Assembly (NCBI GenBank): GCA_017409465.1
Contig: JAFQSQ010000039.1
Location: forward strand, 1 to 41,104
Origin: Akkermansia sp.
Lineage (GTDB): Bacteria; Verrucomicrobiota; Verrucomicrobiia; Verrucomicrobiales; Akkermansiaceae
Direction: 5' to 3'
Length of the DNA stretch: 41,104 bases
In this document: in pieces, positions 32,836-41,104 of the stretch
How the letters are laid out: the number at the start of each line of letters is the position of its first letter
Numbering within the stretch: position 1 is the stretch's first letter
Translations under genes and position numbers: made by a program
Notes under the pieces: generated by a model
Told to the model about the DNA's origin: nothing
The model's input: the letters and a program-made list of their open reading frames with translations, nothing else
The model's database searches: none

Positions 32836-33618
32836 TTACTCGGCCGAATACCGGCTCTTGTTCTGCTCAAAATCCGGCAAGGGTTCGCGGAACCCGGCCT
32901 GCACCTCCGGCGATTGGAGCAGGAGCACACGCTCCACCTCGGCAGCGAACGCCGCTTTCTGCTCCGCGCGACTCAGCACACTCCATTTTGCTGCCATAGC
33001 CACGATATCAAGTCCTTCCGCTCCGCCAGGGAACGGCTGACGTCCTTTCTTCGGGATGCACCAATATACATACGCCCCCTCAGTCGGAGCTGAGCGACGA
33101 GCTGCACAGCGGATGAATGACCCGAGGATCTCCTCATCACCGCTCACATCATACATCCCCCACGCAATATCCAGTACATTAGCTTCCTCCACGCCGTTGT
33201 ACAGATTCTCGAGATGGGTCACATCAGGCCGAGGAGCATCCAATGAAACGCCTGCGCCTATAGGAGGAGCCGCACTAAGCAGAGGGTTATACTCTGCCTG
33301 CAGTTTCAATAGTTCCGTTGCTTCCGGAGTATCCGACAGCCATAGAGCCAGAGCCACTACATTGCGTTCTACATAGTTACGAAGGGTAGCCCTGCCGAGC
33401 AGTTCCCGCATATGCTTCGCATGCATCCTCAGGAATCGCGAAATGGCCCCTGCTCTCCAGGTAAAATTATATTCGTTCGTCGGGAGATTGATAAACTCTA
33501 TTGCGTCGGTGAGCTCTGCCGACGACGCGTCATCGGGGCGCACTTCCGAGGAATTCGCCTGAGCATAAAGAGGGGAAGCCAATACTATCAGTGCAATAGC
33601 AAAAAACACACTTCTCAT
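32836..33618 (-). CDS. Secreted protein of unknown function
   Basis: 260 residues. The signal peptide MRSVFFAIALIVLASPLYAQA has a cleavable AQA end. The mature protein is helical in the centre (RFLRMHAKHMRELLGRATLRNYVERN, ATELLKLQAEYN) and has 'ANVLDIAWGMYDVSGDEEILGSFIRCA', followed by 'GAYVYWCIPKKG'. No catalytic motif or family was recognised. It is transcribed in the same direction as the GH18 gene, but each has its own promoter. The nearby pair may both act outside the cytoplasm. Confidence 0.75.
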   Translation of the reverse strand: MRSVFFAIALIVLASPLYAQANSSEVRPDDASSAELTDAIEFINLPTNEYNFTWRAGAISRFLRMHAKHMRELLGRATLRNYVERNVVALALWLSDTPEATELLKLQAEYNPLLSAAPPIGAGVSLDAPRPDVTHLENLYNGVEEANVLDIAWGMYDVSGDEEILGSFIRCAARRSAPTEGAYVYWCIPKKGRQPFPGGAEGLDIVAMAAKWSVLSRAEQKAAFAAEVERVLLLQSPEVQAGFREPLPDFEQNKSRYSAE

Positions 33619-33626
33619 CGATGCCT

Positions 33627-33654
33627 ATTCTAGCATACGATTGTACCGAGTCAA
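33627..33654 (-). promoter_or_regulatory. Promoter of the secreted unknown gene, likely leaderless
   Basis: On the minus strand: TTGACT (33654-33649), 16-base spacer, TAGAAT (33632-33627), then eight bases to the ATG at 33618. The expected start of transcription is at or next to the ATG. Confidence 0.7.
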
Positions 33655-33719
33655 GAAAGTACTTCCCGAATTCGGCTAAGCCCCATACGTGCCCCGGAGA
33701 TTTGAGTCAGCTGTTGGCA

Positions 33720-33754
33720 TAAAAACCGCCCCGATGGCTTACACCGGGGCGGTT
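33720..33754 (-). terminator. Rho-independent terminator after gcvP
   Basis: On the minus strand: a 10-bp stem (AACCGCCCCG / CGGGGCGGTT) with an 11-base loop, followed by TTT. It lies 26 bases after the gcvP stop and clearly ends the gcv transcript. Confidence 0.85.
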
Positions 33755-33779
33755 GATGATTTTCTGAGTGCGTGCGCTA

Positions 33780-36614
<2,835 letters not shown>

Positions 36615-36637
36615 GATCAATCTTATTCTGGGGAAAT

Positions 36638-36679
36638 AAAAAAGCGGCGGGCAATTGACGCAGTGACAATTGCCCGCCG
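36638..36679 (-). terminator. Terminator between gcvH and gcvP
   Basis: On the minus strand: a 13-bp perfect stem (CGGCGGGCAATTG / CAATTGCCCGCCG, loop nine bases) followed by CTTTTTT. It begins 12 bases after the gcvH stop and lies before the gcvP start. Confidence 0.85.
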
Positions 36680-36690
36680 GGAAGCTTGCT

Positions 36691-37074
36691 TTACTCGCAG
36701 AAGGCGGTGTAGGCCTCGGCATCCATCAGGGCGTCCAGCTCGGACGGGTCGGACAGACGCACCTTGCAGAGCCAGCCGGCGCCGTTGGGGTCGGAGTTCA
36801 CCGTACCGGGCTCGGCATCCAGAGCCTCGTTCACCTCCACAACCTCGCCGGTAACGGGGCTGTACACATCGGAAGCGGCCTTCACGGACTCCACCACGGC
36901 GATGCTGTCGCCGGCGGCAAAGGAGTCACCCTCAGAGGGGAGGTCCACATAGACCACATCACCCAGCTCAGACTGGGCGTGATCGGTGATACCGATGGTC
37001 ACCACACCGTCCACAACGGGGCTCACCCATTCGTGCTCGGAGGAGTACTTGTATTCAGCAGGATTCGTGCTCAT
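36691..37074 (-). CDS. gcvH: Glycine cleavage system H protein
   Basis: 127 residues, standard length. The lipoyl carrier shuttles the aminomethyl group from P- to T-protein. The lipoylated Lys65 lies in 'AVVESVKAASDVYSPVTGEVVEVNEAL', preceded by 'GDVVYVDLPSEGD', and the ending 'DAEAYTAFCE' is typical. It follows gcvT by 44 bases, a purine-poor stretch without Shine-Dalgarno. Confidence 0.96.
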   Translation of the reverse strand: MSTNPAEYKYSSEHEWVSPVVDGVVTIGITDHAQSELGDVVYVDLPSEGDSFAAGDSIAVVESVKAASDVYSPVTGEVVEVNEALDAEPGTVNSDPNGAGWLCKVRLSDPSELDALMDAEAYTAFCE

Positions 37075-37118
37075 GTTTGTATGTTTTGGGGGGTTAAAGG
37101 GATTAAATCAAAGGGAGA

Positions 37119-38201
37119 TTACTTCTTGAGGAAAGGCTTCTTCACAATGACGGCCGCCACGGCCTTGCCGCGCACCATCACATTTACCGGGGTGCCGATT
37201 TTGCCGAGTGCGGCGGGCACGTAGGCCATGCCGATACCCTTACCCAGGCTGGGGGAAAGCACACCGCTGCACAGCTCGCCCAGGGGCGTACCGTCCTGCA
37301 GCTGCACCTCGTAACCGTGGCGGGGAGGAGCGCCCTTGCCGGTGTATTCGATGGCCACCAGAGCCGTGGGACGGCCCTCAGCCTTCTGCTGACGCAGTAC
37401 ATCAGCACCGATGAAATCCTTGGTCAAATCACAGCACCAGGAGAGACCGGCTTCCAGCGGGGTCTTCTCCGGGGAAAGGTCAGAGCCGTTCAGCGAGTAG
37501 CACATCTCCAGACGCAGACTGTCGCGGGCACCCAGACCGCAGGGCTTGGCACCGCAGTCGATGACCTTCTCAAACCACTGCACACCCTTGGCGGCGGGGC
37601 AGAAGAACTCGTAACCGTTCTCGCCGGTGTAACCGGTGCGGCACACAATCACATCATCCCCGTCTGCATTGAAGCAGAGGATGCCGTTGCGCACGGGCAG
37701 CTCCACACCGGGGCAAAGTTTGGCGAACACATCTTCACAGGCAGGACCCTGCACGGCAAGCCCCACGTAGTCGGCGCTCAGGTTGGTCAGCTCAATCCCC
37801 TCGGGCTTGTGAGCGGAGAGCCAGGCGTAGTCTTCATCAATCATGCTGGCGTTCACTACCACGAAGTAGTTTTCCGCGCCGAGGCGGTAGATGATGAGGT
37901 CATCAATCACGCCGCCCTTTTCGTTGAGCATGATGGAGTACTGCCCCATGCCGTCCACGAGCTTGTTGAGGTTGTTGGTGAACATGCCGTTGAGCCAGGC
38001 GGTAGCGCCCTCACCCTTCACCACGAACTGCCCCATGTGGGAGATATCGAACACACCGCAGGCATTGCGGACGGTGTTATGCTCGTCAATGATGCCCGTG
38101 TACTGCACCGGCATATTCCACCCCGCAAAGGGGACCATCCTGGCACCGAGGGCGACGTGCTTGTCGCACAGCGGCGTGTTCTTAATCTGTTCTGCGTTCA
38201 T
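37119..38201 (-). CDS. gcvT: Glycine cleavage system T protein (aminomethyltransferase)
   Basis: 360 residues. It releases ammonia and transfers the one-carbon unit from lipoyl-GcvH to tetrahydrofolate. Visible: 'LCDKHVALGARMVPFAGWNMPVQYTGIIDEHNTVRNACGVFDISHMGQF', 'DDLIIYRLGAENYFVVVNASMIDED', 'CRTGYTGENGYEFFCP', and 'ARDSLRLEMCYSLNG' with the folate-binding acidic residue. ATG 38201 is chosen because family alignment begins there and a strong promoter lies directly upstream; a longer frame would include the promoter. It is the first gene of the gcv operon. Confidence 0.95.
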   Translation of the reverse strand: MNAEQIKNTPLCDKHVALGARMVPFAGWNMPVQYTGIIDEHNTVRNACGVFDISHMGQFVVKGEGATAWLNGMFTNNLNKLVDGMGQYSIMLNEKGGVIDDLIIYRLGAENYFVVVNASMIDEDYAWLSAHKPEGIELTNLSADYVGLAVQGPACEDVFAKLCPGVELPVRNGILCFNADGDDVIVCRTGYTGENGYEFFCPAAKGVQWFEKVIDCGAKPCGLGARDSLRLEMCYSLNGSDLSPEKTPLEAGLSWCCDLTKDFIGADVLRQQKAEGRPTALVAIEYTGKGAPPRHGYEVQLQDGTPLGELCSGVLSPSLGKGIGMAYVPAALGKIGTPVNVMVRGKAVAAVIVKKPFLKK

Positions 38202-38211
38202 GGCGGGCGGG

Positions 38212-38240
38212 ATTGTACGCCAACACCTCCGTGGAGTCAA
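38212..38240 (-). promoter_or_regulatory. gcv operon promoter, near-leaderless
   Basis: On the minus strand: TTGACT (38240-38235), 17-base spacer, TACAAT (38217-38212), then ten bases to the ATG at 38201. The predicted leader is about three bases, which leaves no room for a glycine riboswitch. Confidence 0.75.
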
Positions 38241-38255
38241 GCTTAACCTTGCCTA

Positions 38256-38726
38256 TCAGGATGCTTTTCCTGACAGTTCATCGTCTGCATCGGATTCCGA
38301 CTTTTCTTCCTTCAGAAAACTACGATGAAGGATAAAAAGAAAAGTCAAGGGCACCGGCAGCATCAGCACAGAAGGCAGGACGACAGCAAGCGGATTGATG
38401 AATTCCCCGGCTATGATACGCATCGACAGAAAGGGAACGTACCAGAATGAACACACCAGAAGAAACGTGATGATACGCTTCGGCTCCATGCAGGTTGGTA
38501 TCCCCAGTATGATACGAGCCGCCAGGGTCAATGCACCGCTGCACAGCAGAAAGAATACCCCCAACGCAACCCAGGTCTGCCACTCTGCCAGATGAGCCGA
38601 ACGAGGAGCTCGGGAAATGGAAAAATACAGTAACCCCATTGTCATGAGAAGCGACACAGTCAGCATCGCGCTGACGGCGTACGCTTTGTAATACCTGATT
38701 TTTTCTCCTTTACCTGATACCATCAT
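38256..38726 (-). CDS. Four-span membrane protein of unknown function
   Basis: 156 residues with four hydrophobic segments (about 15-37, 50-72, 82-105, 115-135) and a charged Ser/Glu/Asp tail (EEKSESDADDELSGKAS). The start is uncertain: ATG at 38726 or 38723, or TTG at 38735 that would overlap the helicase stop. It follows the helicase gene directly and is probably co-transcribed with it. No family was recognised. Confidence 0.65.
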   Translation of the reverse strand: MMVSGKGEKIRYYKAYAVSAMLTVSLLMTMGLLYFSISRAPRSAHLAEWQTWVALGVFFLLCSGALTLAARIILGIPTCMEPKRIITFLLVCSFWYVPFLSMRIIAGEFINPLAVVLPSVLMLPVPLTFLFILHRSFLKEEKSESDADDELSGKAS

Positions 38727-38731
38727 CTTTA

Positions 38732-40735
38732 TCAATCCTCTGCAAGCATGCTGCGAATAGAGGCAAAAAAGTCATCCTGCTCTTCCTGACTGACAGGCTC
38801 CTTCATCAGCTTCTCGTAGTCAGTATACTCATACATGTGAGAAGGTATCTCCCGGATAAAACCGGAGGGGAGACACCGCTCAGTCTGTCCATAGCGATTG
38901 CGTTTGGCACAATAGGTCATGGTCAGCCGTTCCCGAGCGCGGGTAATGCCCACGTAAAACAGACGGCGCTCCTCATCCAGACTTCCCTCATCGACCGAGC
39001 GAGTGTGCGGGATAAGCCCCTCCTCTACCCCGACGATATACACCTGGGGAAACTCCAGCCCCTTAGCCGCATGCATGGTGATGAGACACACACCGCTCTT
39101 TTTCTCGATATCATCGTCATCACGGTCATCATCCAGACAGATACCGGCCAGGAAATCCGTGAGCTTATGCCCCGGCAGCCAGAATTGGCGCAACGCTACC
39201 TTGATATCATCGATAGCCGACAAGCGGCGTTGTTTCTCCTCATCGGTCTTGCAGGTACGGGTGATGTATTCCTCGTATTCAATTTCCTTGAGGAACTCCT
39301 CAAGGATGTCCACAAAAGGACGTTCTCCGGCCGCAAACTCCGAGCCATAGTGAGTCACCATCTCCGTAAACGCCGTAATGCAGTTTTGCGAGCGGGTAGA
39401 ACACTCTGACAGGAATGAAATATCCACCAGCGTAGCCCAGAGGCTCTTTTTATTATCCCGGCTCCAATCGATGGCAAAGGAGGCCGTGTTGGGGCTGATA
39501 CCACGAGGGGGAGTGTTGAGAACACGCAGCAGGTGCAAATCAGCATCCGGATTGTCCATCATCTGCAGATAGCTCAGCAGATCCTTGACCTCCCGACGGT
39601 CAAAGAAACTCTTGGTGCCGACCATGCGATAGGGTATGTGCCGCTCACGAAGCGCCATTTCGAGCTGTCTGCTCTGAGCATTGGCGCGGAAGAGAATGGC
39701 AAAGCTTTCCCACGGTGCTTTTTCGCGGGCGCGGAGTGTCTCGATTTCATCAGCGATGAACTCTGCTTCCTCCTCCGAGCCGGGCATAGCCATCAGGCGT
39801 ACAGGATGTTCGCCTTCCTTATTCGTACGCAATGTTTTCTCTCGTCGGCCGGCATTGTGACGAATCAGAGCATTGGCACAATCAAGCACCTGGCGGGTGC
39901 AGCGGTAGTTCTCTTCCAGCTTGATGACGGTCGGATTCGGGAAAAAACTTTCAAATTCCAGGATATTGGATATCTGTGCACCTCGCCAGCCGTAGATGGA
40001 TTGGTCATCATCACCCACTACACAGACATTGTGCTCCGGGCCGACAAGTTGCCGCAGCAGACTCATCTGCAGCGAGTTTGTATCCTGAAACTCATCGACG
40101 GTAATAAAGGAAAAGCGTTTATTCCACTTTTCATGCACATCAGGATAGCAGCGCAGCAGGCGCTCCGTCAATATCAGCAAATCGTCAAAATCAACAGCAT
40201 TCTGCGCCTTCAGTTCACGCATGTAAGCGCGTGCCACAGCGGCTATCAGCGTATCTTCAATCTTATCAACCCCCTGCCCCTGATTTCGCACCCGCGACAT
40301 TTCTGACAGCACCGCGCCCGGCTCCAGTTTTTCCCGTCGTGCACCGTACTCCATAATGAGCCGCTTGAGCAGCCCCGTCTGATCGCTGCCGGTATAGATG
40401 GAGAAGTTTTCTTTGTAACCGAGTTTTCCGATATCCTGCCGCAGTATCCGCACACAGAGCGAGTGGAAAGTACACACCGTCATGGCGCGTGCCGACTTTC
40501 TATCCACCAGTCCGGCCACGCGGTCGGCCATTTCGTTGGCAGCCTTGTTCGTGAAGGTCAGCGCAAGAATCCCGCGAGGGTTCACGCCTTTTTCTATCAT
40601 GTTGGCAATACGGCAAGTCACCGTACGAGTCTTGCCCGTTCCGGCTCCGGCCAGGATAAGCACCGGGCCGGCGAGCGTCTGCACCGCTTGTTTCTGCGCT
40701 GCGTTGAGCGAATTGATGTCGAACTTTTCAGCCAT
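38732..40735 (-). CDS. UvrD/PcrA-type SF1 DNA helicase
   Basis: 667 residues. A 3'-5' ATP-dependent helicase of repair and replication restart. Motifs in order: 'LNAAQKQAVQTLAGPVLILAGAGTGKT' (Q motif and Walker A), 'ALTFTNKAANEM', 'ITVDEFQDTN' (II), 'GDDDQSIYGWRGA' (III), 'LEENYRCT' (IV), 'LITMHAAKGLEFPQVYIVGVEEGLIPH' (V) and 'LFYVGITRARERL' (VI). It is slightly shorter than E. coli UvrD; the C-terminal RNAP-binding tail of PcrA is not evident. The first gene of a two-gene unit with its own promoter. Confidence 0.92.
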   Translation of the reverse strand: MAEKFDINSLNAAQKQAVQTLAGPVLILAGAGTGKTRTVTCRIANMIEKGVNPRGILALTFTNKAANEMADRVAGLVDRKSARAMTVCTFHSLCVRILRQDIGKLGYKENFSIYTGSDQTGLLKRLIMEYGARREKLEPGAVLSEMSRVRNQGQGVDKIEDTLIAAVARAYMRELKAQNAVDFDDLLILTERLLRCYPDVHEKWNKRFSFITVDEFQDTNSLQMSLLRQLVGPEHNVCVVGDDDQSIYGWRGAQISNILEFESFFPNPTVIKLEENYRCTRQVLDCANALIRHNAGRREKTLRTNKEGEHPVRLMAMPGSEEEAEFIADEIETLRAREKAPWESFAILFRANAQSRQLEMALRERHIPYRMVGTKSFFDRREVKDLLSYLQMMDNPDADLHLLRVLNTPPRGISPNTASFAIDWSRDNKKSLWATLVDISFLSECSTRSQNCITAFTEMVTHYGSEFAAGERPFVDILEEFLKEIEYEEYITRTCKTDEEKQRRLSAIDDIKVALRQFWLPGHKLTDFLAGICLDDDRDDDDIEKKSGVCLITMHAAKGLEFPQVYIVGVEEGLIPHTRSVDEGSLDEERRLFYVGITRARERLTMTYCAKRNRYGQTERCLPSGFIREIPSHMYEYTDYEKLMKEPVSQEEQDDFFASIRSMLAED

Positions 40736-40750
40736 ACAAAGAGCGCAGAG

Positions 40751-40779
40751 AGGGTAGCAGATTTCCCCTCTCGATTCAA
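40751..40779 (-). promoter_or_regulatory. Promoter of the helicase gene, short leader
   Basis: On the minus strand: TTGAAT (40779-40774), 17-base spacer, TACCCT (40756-40751), then 15 bases to the ATG at 40735, giving a leader of about eight bases with no Shine-Dalgarno. Confidence 0.5.
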
Positions 40780-40840
40780 GCCTCTTATTTTATTGTTCCG
40801 GCAATGAAAGATTGATCGGTCGATAAAGATGGGAATTTGT

Positions 40841-40923
40841 CGGGCTGAAAGCCCGAGGAATTTTGAGCCCGGAGGGCGGTATAATCGTAGCGAGGGGCGC
40901 AGACGCGTAGCGGCGGAGCCCCT
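40841..40923. repeat. Hairpin-rich intergenic element
   Basis: Three short stems follow each other: CGGGC/GCCCG (40841-40855), GCCC/GGGC (40867-40877) and AGGGGC/GCCCCT (40893-40923). A perfect TATAAT lies at 40880-40885. The segment GCGCAGACGCG (40897-40907) occurs in inverse orientation at 461-471. It looks like a dispersed intergenic repeat. Confidence 0.45.
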
Positions 40924-40947
40924 TATATGATGAGATTTTGGTATGGT

Positions 40948-40985
40948 ACACCCCGCAAGCATCAGCTAAAATGCTTGCGGGGTGT
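40948..40985 (+). terminator. Strong hairpin with short T run
   Basis: A 15-bp perfect stem (ACACCCCGCAAGCAT / ATGCTTGCGGGGTGT, loop CAGCTAAA) is followed by TTTAG. It reads as a terminator on the + strand, where no gene lies upstream except a possible short RNA from the TATAAT at 40880. It also sits just after the stop of the minus-strand frame at 40987. Confidence 0.6.
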
Positions 40986-40986
40986 T

Positions 40987-41103
40987 TTAGTTACTAAACT
41001 CTGGGGTAGCTATCCAGATAGGCAACCAAGTGTCCCGTCGCCCCAACTCTTCAAGAGTCATAACGAGCAAACGCTGTTTGCCTGACCCCATGCTCCGTAG
41101 TTC
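40987..41103 (-). CDS. Possible 3' end of a gene cut by the window edge
   Basis: An open frame of 38 codons runs in from the right edge and stops with TAA at 40989-40987, just before a strong hairpin. It reads ELRSMGSGKQRLLVMTLEEL and ends WIATPEFSN. The fragment is too short to identify. Composition is protein-like, but the frame could be chance. Confidence 0.3.
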   Translation of the reverse strand, partial: ELRSMGSGKQRLLVMTLEELGRRDTWLPIWIATPEFSN

Positions 41104-41104
41104 G

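Noticed and set aside
38202..38260. Glycine riboswitch before gcvT
   Set aside because: The promoter leaves only about three bases of leader, so no aptamer can be present.
40987..41104. tmRNA or tRNA gene end at the right edge
   Set aside because: No CCA end, T-loop consensus or tag reading frame could be found; a partial protein frame fits slightly better.

Overview
The window joins two pieces of DNA. Positions 1 to about 22,480 hold the late half of a Mu-related (transposable-type) prophage. From about 22,800 to the end is bacterial chromosome. The host looks like a Verrucomicrobiota bacterium, perhaps Akkermansiaceae. This is an inference from a CoaE-Rho fusion, a secreted GH18 enzyme with a sialidase-type N-terminal module, starts that mostly lack Shine-Dalgarno sites, and GC-rich coding DNA. 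No rRNA or other marker gene is present to prove it.

Prophage (nearly all + strand). The early genes (repressor, transposase) must lie left of position 1. A terminator (5-29) closes whatever precedes, and a minus-strand HTH gene (67-354) follows. A gene-free regulatory stretch (400-619) then leads into a lysis cassette (amidase 620-1228, lipoprotein 1225-1695). Next come packaging and head genes in Mu-like order: winged-helix protein, gp27-like, terminase, DUF935 portal, protease/scaffold, decoration protein, capsid, gp36-like and gp37-like. A tail module with no visible sheath gene follows: tube, collagen-like protein, morphogenesis protein, tape measure and tail-tip proteins. The phage is therefore probably a siphovirus, like B3, rather than a Mu myovirus. 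Inside the tail module sits a MuF protein ending in an ADP-ribosyltransferase-like domain, next to a small opposite-strand gene with its own promoter. The module ends with a 668-residue protein containing three glycosyltransferase-like regions and a DNA methyltransferase.

Host chromosome. After a lipoprotein (22807-23526) comes a dephospho-CoA kinase fused to transcription terminator Rho (23654-25552). It is convergent with a coaD - cysteine desulfurase - comEC operon on the minus strand. Then come gap, a secreted thioredoxin-like protein, a GH18 glycosidase, a secreted unknown, the glycine-cleavage set gcvT-gcvH-gcvP, a membrane protein and a UvrD/PcrA helicase. The last 370 bases hold a hairpin-rich element and possibly the 3' end of a further gene.

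Most interesting points: (1) the MuF-ART putative phage toxin with a divergent neighbour that could be its immunity gene; (2) the triple glycosyltransferase beside a Thr-rich tail-tip repeat; (3) the CoaE-Rho fusion with an altered Rho RNA-binding motif; (4) a set of sigma70-like promoters placed so that transcription would begin at or within a few bases of the start codon, suggesting leaderless mRNAs; (5) a terminator between gcvH and gcvP. All functional calls come from reading the translated sequence; no database search was run.
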